From Propionispira arboris (GTDB lineage: Bacteria > Bacillota > Negativicutes > Selenomonadales > Selenomonadaceae), in assembly GCF_900109225.1 (NCBI RefSeq), contig NZ_FNZK01000001.1, positions 358,800-422,799 of the forward strand: 64,000 nt of DNA, read 5' to 3'. Position numbers and translations under genes: made by a program. Below, piece after piece: positions 43,488-51,403 of this stretch. The notes under the pieces are model-generated. The model was not told where the DNA came from. It saw only the letters and a list, made by a program, of their open reading frames with translations, and did not search any database. Position 1 is the first letter of the stretch, and each line of letters starts with the position of its first letter.

Positions 43488-45770
43488 GTGAGATTATATA
43501 TTGCCGAAAAACCGAGCATGGGAGCTGAGATTGCAAAGTGCCTTACTGGTCCAATTGCAAGACATGACGGGTACCTTGTTACGAAAGACGGCGTGGTTAC
43601 TTGGGGGTTCGGCCATATTTTACGACAGGCCGAACCAGATGAATATGATGCGAAATATAAAATGTGGAAAACGGAAGATTTACCGATTATTCCGCAAAAA
43701 TGGAAATTATTGATTGATAAATCATGTGAAAAACAGTTTTACATTATTAAAAACCTGATTGACAAAGCGGATGAAATCATTCATGCTGGAGATCCGGATC
43801 GTGAAGGGCAGCTTTTGATTGATGAAGTTTTGGATTATGTAGAAAATAATAAACCCGTTAAGCGCATTTTGCTGAATGCGCTTGATGAAAAAAGTATCAA
43901 AAAAGCGAATGCAACGTTGCGTGATAATCGTGATTTTTTCAATCTCAAACAATCCGCGTTGGCAAGAGCGAGAGCGGATTGGTTGATTGGTATGAATTTG
44001 TCACGTGCTTATACTTTGGCGGCACGACGGGCTGGACATAAAGTGGTTTTGCCGATTGGCAGGGTGAAAACACCAACACTGGCTTTAGTAGTTCGACGGG
44101 AACGTGAACTAAAGGCATTTGTTCCTGTGGATTATTTTACAATAAAAGCAGAGTTCTCCCATGAAAATGGAAACTTTTCAGCTGTGTGGAAACCGAATGA
44201 TGAGCAGGCTGGACTTGATGCAGAAGGGCGCTTATTGGATGAGAAAGTCGCGCAAAAACTCGTGGAGGGTTTTGCACAGTCGGAAACAATTGGACAGGTT
44301 TCACTGTATCAAACAACCGAAAAAAAAGAAGCACAACGTTTACCGTTCTCTCTTTCGTCACTGCAAGTGCTGGCAGGAAAACGTTTTGGTTATGAACCCC
44401 AGCTTGTCTTAGATACAGCGCAGAAACTTTATGAAAAAAAGATGACGACATATCCTCGTTCCGACTGTGATTATTTGCCGCAAAATCAGTGGAGTGATGC
44501 GAAAATTATTTTGGCTAATTTAGCTCAGATCGATGATTCTGCTTTAGCGCAGTGGGCTAAAGGTACGGATTTGAAAATCAAGAGTCGTGCTTGGAATGAT
44601 AAAAAAATATCAGCCCATCATGCGATTATACCAACCCAGGTAAAGGTTAAATTGGCTTCTTTAAGTGAAACGGAACGAAATTTGTATTTTCTCATTGCAC
44701 AAGTTTATATTGCACAGTTTTTTCCTCTGCATGTTTATGATCAGACAAGAGTTGAGGTTCTATATAAAAAAGAAATTTTTGCTGTCAGTGGGCGTGTCAT
44801 CAAACAAGTGGGATGGAAAACCTTGTATTCTTCGATGGTAGACGATGATGATAAAGGCGAGGATGCTGTTTCAGCCCTACCAGCTATGCAAAAAAAAGAC
44901 GTGGTAGAATATATTGATGCTAAAATCGATAATCGAGCCACGAAACCACCAGTACGCTTTACAGCAGCGACTTTATTGGCTGGTATGAAGGAAATCCATA
45001 AATATGTGAAAGATCAAGAAGCAAAGAAAAAACTTAAAGATGTTTATGGTATTGGTACCGAGGCAACAAGAGCTACGATTATTGATGATTTAATCAAACG
45101 TGATTTTTTAAACTCAGAGGGCAAAAAAAAATATTTGTTTCCCACGGCTGCTGCTTATCTTTTGGTCGATGCTTTACCAGATGAAATGACTTACCCTGAT
45201 TCAACGGCAATTTGGGAGGACCATTTACATTCGATGGCGGATGGTGATGGCGAATTAAATGACTTTTTAACGGCACAGATTGAGTTTACAAAATTGCTTT
45301 GCTTAAAGGCAAATGATATTCATTTGCCCATAAAAGGAGATCATCCTTGTCCGCGTTGTAAAAAGGGAGTACTGATACAGCGTACGGGGAAAAATGGTCC
45401 TTTTTGGGGTTGCTCAAATTATCCAAGCTGCCATATGAGTTGTGATGACGAAAATGGGAAACCAAAACTCGTTCGGCAGAGTTATAGTGTGAATGCGAAT
45501 AATTCAACAGTTGGTTTGCCGTCTATGTTATCCGCGCAGGCGATGATTGCACAGATGAAGAATGAACCGGAAAAAAGAGGAAAATCAGCCAACGTGCCAG
45601 AACATATGGAAAAATCCGCACCAGTCAGCTCTGTGCATTGTCCTGGTTGTCAAACGGGAAATTTGCGACGTATGAATGGGCGCAATGGATTTTTTTGGGG
45701 ATGCAATCAGTATCCTCGCTGTACCGCTACTTTTGATGATGAAAATGGGAAACCGAAGCTTAATACGTAA
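43488..45770 (+). CDS. topB: DNA topoisomerase III
   Basis: A 760-residue type IA topoisomerase that decatenates and relaxes negative supercoils through a 5'-phosphotyrosine. It opens with the TOPRIM domain (LYIAEKPSMGAEIA; AGDPDREGQLL holds the metal-binding acids). The catalytic Tyr is Tyr322 in MTTYPRSDCDYL. Two C-terminal zinc ribbons (CPRCKKG...GCSNYPSC and CPGCQTG...GCNQYPRC) end in the same DDENGKPKL, so they look like an internal duplication. The start is GTG with GAGGTG upstream. It is 42 bases before a DEAD-box helicase gene. Confidence 0.95.
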   Translation: MRLYIAEKPSMGAEIAKCLTGPIARHDGYLVTKDGVVTWGFGHILRQAEPDEYDAKYKMWKTEDLPIIPQKWKLLIDKSCEKQFYIIKNLIDKADEIIHAGDPDREGQLLIDEVLDYVENNKPVKRILLNALDEKSIKKANATLRDNRDFFNLKQSALARARADWLIGMNLSRAYTLAARRAGHKVVLPIGRVKTPTLALVVRRERELKAFVPVDYFTIKAEFSHENGNFSAVWKPNDEQAGLDAEGRLLDEKVAQKLVEGFAQSETIGQVSLYQTTEKKEAQRLPFSLSSLQVLAGKRFGYEPQLVLDTAQKLYEKKMTTYPRSDCDYLPQNQWSDAKIILANLAQIDDSALAQWAKGTDLKIKSRAWNDKKISAHHAIIPTQVKVKLASLSETERNLYFLIAQVYIAQFFPLHVYDQTRVEVLYKKEIFAVSGRVIKQVGWKTLYSSMVDDDDKGEDAVSALPAMQKKDVVEYIDAKIDNRATKPPVRFTAATLLAGMKEIHKYVKDQEAKKKLKDVYGIGTEATRATIIDDLIKRDFLNSEGKKKYLFPTAAAYLLVDALPDEMTYPDSTAIWEDHLHSMADGDGELNDFLTAQIEFTKLLCLKANDIHLPIKGDHPCPRCKKGVLIQRTGKNGPFWGCSNYPSCHMSCDDENGKPKLVRQSYSVNANNSTVGLPSMLSAQAMIAQMKNEPEKRGKSANVPEHMEKSAPVSSVHCPGCQTGNLRRMNGRNGFFWGCNQYPRCTATFDDENGKPKLNT

Positions 45771-45811
45771 CAGATAAAAGAAGATACTTATATATAAGGG
45801 GGATCATTCAT

Positions 45812-46972
45812 ATGAGTGAAAAATTTTTGGCGTTGGGATTACAACCTGATTTAGTTAAGGCTTTAGATGAAATGAATTTTCTGCAGCCGACACCAATTCA
45901 AGAACAAACGATTCCAGCTGCATTAAAAGGTGATAATATTGTTGGGCGCTCAGCCACAGGCACTGGTAAAACCTTAGCTTACTTATTACCAATTCTGCAA
46001 AAAATCGATCTGGAATCTTCCGCCGTGCAGGCGGTTATTTTGGCACCAACCTATGAACTTGCTATGCAAATTTCTCATCAGGTTCAGTTGGTGGTTCAGA
46101 AAGCGGAAATGAAGATTACATCTTTATCTTTGATTGGTGGTGCGAATGTTACCAGACAAATTGAAAAACTGAAAAAAAAGCCACAAATTGTTATTGGGTC
46201 AGCGGGACGTATTAATGAGCTGCAAAGAAAAGGAAAACTGAAAATGCAGCAAGTTAAGTTTTTGGTTTTGGATGAAGTGGATCGTTTGCTGGATGATCAA
46301 AATCAAGAGTCAATTGAGCAGGTTTTGAAATGTATCGGAAAAGATTGCCAGCATTTTCTTTTTTCAGCAACGATTGCTGCTAAAACAATGAAACGGGCGA
46401 GTTTTGTTCTAAATCCAACGATCGTAAAATTAGGCGATGATTTGATTTTGCAGCCACAGATTGAAAATTTCTATTTTATTACAACATTTCGTGATAAAAT
46501 AGAAGTATTACGTAAATTAACGAAACTTTTCCCAGTGAAGCGCGGTTTGGTTTTTGTTAATAAAATGTATGATCTTGGGAAAACTATAGAAAATCTAACA
46601 TATAATGATATTAAAGTTGCTGCTCTTACGGGAGATGCTGATAAATTATCTCGTAAAAAAGCAATTGACGATTTTACAAAGGGCAAAGTCACATTGCTGC
46701 TAGCAACAGATTTAGCGGCAAGAGGTCTGGATATACCGGATATTGATTATGTTATTAATTTAGATATACCGGAAAATGAGGGGATTTATCTGCATCGGGC
46801 TGGTAGAACCGGTAGAGCGGGGGCCACTGGCATTGCAGTGTCACTTGTGGATTCGAAAGAAGTTACCCATTTTGTAGAAATTGGTAAAAAGTTAAATTTA
46901 CAATTTGTGCCAAAAAAAATGCTGAATGGAAAAATTGTTGATTTTATGGTGAAACCAAAACATTGGAAATAA
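45812..46972 (+). CDS. DEAD-box RNA helicase
   Basis: A 386-residue core-only helicase. It shows the Q motif FLQPTPIQEQTIP, SATGTGKT (motif I), APTYELAMQ (Ia), VLDEVDRLLD (motif II reads DEVD instead of DEAD), FSATI (III), ATDLAARGLDIPD (V) and HRAGRTGRAG (VI). There is no long basic C-terminal tail, so RNA targeting is unclear. A role in ribosome assembly or cold adaptation is usual for the family but not shown here. The ribosome site is AAGGGGGA. Confidence 0.9.
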   Translation: MSEKFLALGLQPDLVKALDEMNFLQPTPIQEQTIPAALKGDNIVGRSATGTGKTLAYLLPILQKIDLESSAVQAVILAPTYELAMQISHQVQLVVQKAEMKITSLSLIGGANVTRQIEKLKKKPQIVIGSAGRINELQRKGKLKMQQVKFLVLDEVDRLLDDQNQESIEQVLKCIGKDCQHFLFSATIAAKTMKRASFVLNPTIVKLGDDLILQPQIENFYFITTFRDKIEVLRKLTKLFPVKRGLVFVNKMYDLGKTIENLTYNDIKVAALTGDADKLSRKKAIDDFTKGKVTLLLATDLAARGLDIPDIDYVINLDIPENEGIYLHRAGRTGRAGATGIAVSLVDSKEVTHFVEIGKKLNLQFVPKKMLNGKIVDFMVKPKHWK

Positions 46973-47006
46973 AGTATGAGAGAATTTTTAGGAGGTGAAC
47001 CTATTA

Positions 47007-47027
47007 CTCCCTAGCTATTTTAGGGAG
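47007..47027 (+). promoter_or_regulatory. Hairpin in the leader of the CorC-like gene
   Basis: CTCCCTA / TAGGGAG is a perfect 7-base stem with a 7-base loop. It lies between a perfect AGGAGGTGA (46990-46998) and a weak AGGA next to the TTG start at 47042. CTCC of the stem could also pair with the upstream AGGAGG. It may influence initiation. Confidence 0.4.
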
Positions 47028-47041
47028 CGAATAGGACGTGG

Positions 47042-48373
47042 TTGGATTTTTTGACGGCTGTATTTAATTTGGCAATTGTTTTCTTTTTGGTGTTTCTGAA
47101 CGGATTTTTTGTGGCAGCAGAGTTTGCTATTGTAAAGGTGCGTTCTTCCAAAATTGAAATGTTGATACAAGAAGGAAATACAAAGGCAAAATATGCAAAA
47201 GAACTGGTCGATCATTTAGATGCATCCCTTTCAGTGACGCAGCTTGGTATAACGCTGGCCTCACTTGGTCTTGGCTGGGTAGGTGAACCAGCAGTGGCAG
47301 TAATTATTAATCCACTGCTGGTATTTATCGGAATTCCGGCTGAAGTTGGGCACACAGTAGCGTTTGTGATAGCCTTTTCTTTTATTACAGCGTTACATAT
47401 TGTTTTAGGAGAGTTAGCTCCAAAATCGTTGGCTATTCAAAAAGTGGAGGCTGTTGTTTTAGGTGTGGCCTTGCCAATGATTCTGTTTCATAAAGTGATG
47501 TACCCAATCGTTTGGATGTTGAATCATGTGGCCAACTGGGTTCTGCGGAAAATCATTGGTATTGAAGTTTCGAATGCGGGTGATGCTGCCCATACTGAAG
47601 ATGAAATACGTATATTAATGGAAGAAAGCCATAGGCAGGGTTATATTGATAAAACGGAACTTACTTTTGTGGATAATGTCTTTGATTTTTCGGAGCGTAA
47701 TGTACGTGAAGTTATGATTCCGCGTACAGATATGATTTGTCTTTATACAGAGGATTCTTTTGAAGAAAATGTAAAAATTGCCTTGGAAGAAAAGTTAACG
47801 CGTTATCCAATCTGCGAAGAAGATAAAGATAACATTATTGGCTTTTTGCATATTAAAGACTTGCTTCGCGGACTTTATGTCGGCGAAAAACCAGAACTTC
47901 GTACATTAGTTAGACCAGCATCGGTGGTACCGGAATCCATGTCACTTAGTAATCTTTTAAAACTCATGCAAAAGACTCGTTCGCAACTTGCTATTGTGGT
48001 TGATGAATATGGAGGAACTGCCGGACTTGTAACGATTGAAGATATTGTTGAAGAAATTGTCGGTGAGATTCAGGATGAATTTGATGAAGACCGACCAATG
48101 ATAGAACAGCGCTCACAGGATACGTACTCGGTTGATGCGCGGCTGCTTATTGAAGAGCTTAATGATGAGTTGAAAATGGATCTTGATCCAGACAATGTTG
48201 ATACGATTGGCGGATGGCTTTATTCAAGAATAGAAATACCACCGCAAGTCGGTCATAAAGTTATCTATCATGGTGATCAGTTTTTTGTTGAAGAGGTTGA
48301 TCACATGCGAATTACGCGTGTTTTGATTAAATTGCATTATATATTGGAACGAGACTCCGATGATATTGAATGA
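47042..48373 (+). CDS. CorC/HlyC-type CNNM transporter with CBS domains
   Basis: A 443-residue hemolysin-C-like protein, probable magnesium/cobalt transporter. The N-terminal CNNM (DUF21) domain has four hydrophobic segments and the family motif VAAEFAIVKVRSSKIE. Two CBS domains follow (about 215-335; REVMIPRTDMI, RSQLAIVVDEYGGTAGLVT) and then the CorC_HlyC domain (about 350-430). The start is TTG, as no ATG or GTG lies in frame before the first helix, and an in-frame stop occurs at 47021. AGGA at 47033-47036 gives a five-base spacing. Confidence 0.9.
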   Translation: MDFLTAVFNLAIVFFLVFLNGFFVAAEFAIVKVRSSKIEMLIQEGNTKAKYAKELVDHLDASLSVTQLGITLASLGLGWVGEPAVAVIINPLLVFIGIPAEVGHTVAFVIAFSFITALHIVLGELAPKSLAIQKVEAVVLGVALPMILFHKVMYPIVWMLNHVANWVLRKIIGIEVSNAGDAAHTEDEIRILMEESHRQGYIDKTELTFVDNVFDFSERNVREVMIPRTDMICLYTEDSFEENVKIALEEKLTRYPICEEDKDNIIGFLHIKDLLRGLYVGEKPELRTLVRPASVVPESMSLSNLLKLMQKTRSQLAIVVDEYGGTAGLVTIEDIVEEIVGEIQDEFDEDRPMIEQRSQDTYSVDARLLIEELNDELKMDLDPDNVDTIGGWLYSRIEIPPQVGHKVIYHGDQFFVEEVDHMRITRVLIKLHYILERDSDDIE

Positions 48374-49026
48374 TAAATGACTTTTTTACAGACAGCACAG
48401 TCTGCTTTTTAGCAGATTGTTGCTGTCTGTTTTTGCGTAGGTGATTTTCATTAAAAGCAAATAATTGTGAAAATTTACATGGCAGGCGGATTTTTGTACA
48501 AAAGTAAAAAAAGTAGTACATATTTTATTTTTAATTATAATATAATAAATATTATTAATGATTATTGGGAAAATTATGCATCATATTTATATATAACACT
48601 GTACTTTCTAAGGTATCGTAGTGTATAATAAATATAAATAGTGTAGTGCATAATCGAATGATCATTGATTTGATAGAGATGGCATGTGTTTTTTCAAAAA
48701 TGAAAACATTCTTTTATATTTCAGTATAAAAGATAAAATTTATCATATCAATTCATATGATTTATGCAGCTTGCTGAGAGCGTGTTGATTTTTAATGGAT
48801 ATGTTAAGGGATATTTTAGTGATGATATCCTTCTACTAATATGCGTATTTATTGGAATGAGATGGATTTATAGTGTAAACTGCATTTTATTGTGAATTGT
48901 GCTACCTATTTCAAGGTGTTAGGGCATATTAAAGTAATAAAATTTTTTGATTGTTGATAGAATTGTTGATTATTAAAGTGATTTTTTTATTGATGTCTGT
49001 CCTTATTAAGACTGGGGGAGATTATT
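48374..49026. other. Long AT-rich intergenic region upstream of the hydrogenase
   Basis: About 650 bases without a gene. The first 60 hold the terminator of the CorC-like gene. The remainder is very AT-rich, with many TATAAT-like words (for example around 48535-48550 and 48625-48632) but no clear -35/-10 pair that I can defend. Such a long regulatory region suggests complex control of the hydrogenase operon. Confidence 0.5.
48389..48434 (+). terminator. Intrinsic terminator after CorC-like gene
   Basis: ACAGACAGCA / TGCTGTCTGT outer stem enclosing an inner AGTCTGCT / AGCAGATT hairpin, followed by TTTT. Confidence 0.85.
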
Positions 49027-50283
49027 ATAAAATCTTATCAAGAACATGAATTAACTGAAATCATTCAGATTGATCCCAAAATTTGCAAGGGCTGCGACTC
49101 TTGTAAATCATTTTGTCCAGCCGATGCGATTGAGGGTAAATATGGTGCAATACATCATATTGATTCAACAAAATGTCTGCAGTGTGGTCAGTGTTTAGTG
49201 AATTGTCCGTTTGGGTCCATCAAAGATCAAGTGGATGCAGTTGATGAAGTCATGAAAAAACTCGATGATCCTAATATTACTGTTGTCGCAACGATTGCAC
49301 CAGCAGTACGTGTTGCCTTGGGTGAAGAATTCGGTATGGAACCGGGATCTTTGGTGACTGAAAAAATGTATGGGGCACTAAAAAAAGCAGGTTTTAAAAT
49401 TATGGATGTAAATTTTGCTGCGGATAATACGATCATGGAAGAAGGCATGGAGCTGGTTGAAAAAATCAAGCATTATGTACTGGGGGTTCCTACTACGCAT
49501 CATCTGGGAGCATTACCACAGTTCACATCTTGTTGTTCAGCTTGGGTACGTTACATAGAATTAAATCATCCGGATCTTTTGGATCATTTATCAACAGCTA
49601 AATCACCGCAAGGGATGGCAGGTCCAGTGGTGAAAACATATGGTGCTACAGAAGTTTGGCATACCGAACCAGAAAAAATTTATGTGGTTGGAGTGTATCC
49701 TTGTACGGCCAAAAAATTAGAGGCTTCACGTCCTGAATTTCATTCGGCGGCAAAGTATTGGAAAGAACATGGTCATAGTGCTGATTATCCGGATACGGAT
49801 GTTGTTTTAACGACACGCGATTTGGCACGGCTGCTCAAGAAAAAAGGCATTGATTTACAAACGGTTGAACCAGCTACAGAAAAAGACAATCCTTTAGCGG
49901 AATATACTGGTGCGGGAACAATTTTTGGTGCAACTGGCGGCGTCATGGAAGCTGCACTTCGAACGGCTTATTTTGTGGTGACTGGTGAAGAGATGGCAGA
50001 TCTTTCCTATAAACCAGTACGTGGTCTGGAGTTTGTGAAATATGCAGATGTTTTGATGAAAGTCAAAGGAACGGATAAAGAAATCACTCTTAAAGTCGCT
50101 GTGGTGCATGGTACTAAAAATGTTGAAGCACTTCTTCCTGATATTAAAGCAGGAACCTCACCTTATCATTTTATCGAAGTGATGAATTGTCCAGCGGGCT
50201 GTGTCAATGGCGGTGGTCAGCCCATCAATCCAATGGGAACGTCATGGCTTGGTAAAACCAAAGCTATATTCCCCTGGTCTTAA
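49027..50283 (+). CDS. hydA: Periplasmic-type [FeFe] hydrogenase large subunit
   Basis: About 418 residues, alike in layout to Desulfovibrio HydA. Two [4Fe-4S] clusters come first (CKGCDSCKSFC and CLQCGQCLVNC), then the H-domain. Its cysteine ligands are present but the motifs vary: TSCCSAW for TSCCPGW, VYPCTAKKLE for MPC-x2-KKxE, and EVMNCPAGCVNGGGQP for EVMACxxGC. No ATG, GTG or TTG lies in frame before the first cluster; a stop is at 48991. After GGGGGAG (49014-49020) only ATT (49024) or ATA (49027) are well placed, and GTG 49198 would delete both clusters. The start is therefore uncertain. The small subunit follows 11 bases later. Confidence 0.88.
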   Translation: MKSYQEHELTEIIQIDPKICKGCDSCKSFCPADAIEGKYGAIHHIDSTKCLQCGQCLVNCPFGSIKDQVDAVDEVMKKLDDPNITVVATIAPAVRVALGEEFGMEPGSLVTEKMYGALKKAGFKIMDVNFAADNTIMEEGMELVEKIKHYVLGVPTTHHLGALPQFTSCCSAWVRYIELNHPDLLDHLSTAKSPQGMAGPVVKTYGATEVWHTEPEKIYVVGVYPCTAKKLEASRPEFHSAAKYWKEHGHSADYPDTDVVLTTRDLARLLKKKGIDLQTVEPATEKDNPLAEYTGAGTIFGATGGVMEAALRTAYFVVTGEEMADLSYKPVRGLEFVKYADVLMKVKGTDKEITLKVAVVHGTKNVEALLPDIKAGTSPYHFIEVMNCPAGCVNGGGQPINPMGTSWLGKTKAIFPWS

Positions 50284-50294
50284 TAGGAGGTTAA

Positions 50295-50612
50295 ATGAAC
50301 ATGGCAACTTATAATTATATTGAAAAAGCAATTCAAGTAACGCGTCGTGAGTTTGTCGCGTTGACCGGTGTGGCAGCTGCGATTCTTTGGTCTGGTGCCT
50401 ATGCAATTACAGATGTGGTCGAAGACCGCAATAAATATATTAAATTGCGTACAGCTGGTCTTTATAAAGATGATGAAAAAAGTGCGCTTCGTCAAAGCCA
50501 TAAAAACAAAAGTTTAATGGATATGTATGCGAAGCTGGCTAATAAACCATTGAGTCCGGTGGCTGAAAAGTTATTTCATACCCAATATGTTGATCGGACG
50601 AAATTAGGCTAA
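50295..50612 (+). CDS. hydB: [FeFe] hydrogenase small subunit with Tat signal
   Basis: A 105-residue protein with a twin-arginine signal (TRREFVALTGVAAAILWSGA). The mature part (DRNKYIKLRTAGLYKDDE ... KSLMDMYAKLANKPLSPVA) corresponds to the small belt-like subunit of Desulfovibrio-type periplasmic hydrogenase. The large subunit has no signal of its own, so it should be carried across by this one. AGGAGGT precedes two possible ATG starts (50295, 50301). Gaps to the neighbours are 11 and 15 bases, so the three genes form one operon. Confidence 0.85.
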   Translation: MNMATYNYIEKAIQVTRREFVALTGVAAAILWSGAYAITDVVEDRNKYIKLRTAGLYKDDEKSALRQSHKNKSLMDMYAKLANKPLSPVAEKLFHTQYVDRTKLG

Positions 50613-50627
50613 TAGGAGGATGTATCG

Positions 50628-51296
50628 ATGACAAAATATGATGACAATGCAGTTGTGTTAAAACATGAAGCAGGGACAAGGTTATTCCATTGGGGGCTGA
50701 TCTTAGGCTTTTTGCCAACAGCGTTTACAGGCATCGCAATATGGTTGAAGCCGTTTAGTGGAGATATGATGAATGTATTGATGATGGTTCATATTGTCGG
50801 CGCATGGGTTTTATCATTAGCCTGCGTACTCTTTTTTATCTTTAGACATAAACGTGTTGTGGCTTTTTGGCGAGAAATATTCACTTGGACGAAAGATGAT
50901 GTTGCGTGGATGAAAGTTTCCGGTGGTTATCCGCAAAAAATATTTTTGGGTAAAATTGTTCCGGTTCCACCTATGCGCAAAATGAATTCAGGACAAAAGA
51001 TGATGGGTATTATGGTATTTATTGGTACAATTCTTGTTGTTGTAACTGGCTGGATCTTATATGCAGCACTTCCGATGGTACCAAAAGAAATTGCTTTTTA
51101 TGCGGATTTAATTCATTTAATTGTGGGCTTAGGACTAACGATTTGTGTTGTTTGTGGACATATTGTCCTTAGTATCTATAATTGGAAAGAGTGCGTTTGT
51201 ATGTTTGGTGATGGAACCATGCGGGTAAATGATGCCAAACATCATAATGAATTATGGGTCAATGAAGATATTGAACCTGTAGAAACAACCAACTAA
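50628..51296 (+). CDS. Cytochrome b membrane anchor of the hydrogenase
   Basis: A 222-residue integral membrane protein of the cytochrome b561 / formate dehydrogenase gamma type, with four helices. Candidate heme ligands are His in RLFHWGLILG, MVHIVGAWV, DLIHLIVGLG and CGHIVLSIYNW. Encoded directly after the small subunit (AGGAGGA site), it should anchor the hydrogenase to the outer face of the inner membrane and exchange electrons with the quinone pool. This suggests respiratory H2 oxidation, or reversed electron flow to protons. Confidence 0.88.
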   Translation: MTKYDDNAVVLKHEAGTRLFHWGLILGFLPTAFTGIAIWLKPFSGDMMNVLMMVHIVGAWVLSLACVLFFIFRHKRVVAFWREIFTWTKDDVAWMKVSGGYPQKIFLGKIVPVPPMRKMNSGQKMMGIMVFIGTILVVVTGWILYAALPMVPKEIAFYADLIHLIVGLGLTICVVCGHIVLSIYNWKECVCMFGDGTMRVNDAKHHNELWVNEDIEPVETTN

Positions 51297-51307
51297 ATTC
51301 ATAGATT

Positions 51308-51348
51308 GAACAGTCTGCTTGATAAATATTGAGCAGACTGTTTTTTTT
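51308..51348 (+). terminator. Intrinsic terminator of the hydrogenase operon
   Basis: ACAGTCTGCT / AGCAGACTGT stem with a 12-base loop and eight T residues. Confidence 0.9.
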
Positions 51349-51403
51349 GTGTGAAACAAGGTATAATTAAAGCTTAAAGATTGAAATTAGGGGTTAATAT
51401 TTT

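Noticed and set aside
44137..44451. Leftward open frame of about 104 codons inside topB
   Set aside because: It is antisense to a conserved topoisomerase region, with no ribosome site.
48460..48480. Rex site upstream of the hydrogenase (TTGTGAAAATTTACAT)
   Set aside because: Only the left half matches the Rex core; the right half differs at two of five positions.
49198..50283. GTG at 49198 as start of the hydrogenase large subunit
   Set aside because: It lies inside the second ferredoxin cluster motif and would delete both upstream [4Fe-4S] clusters, which are in frame and intact.
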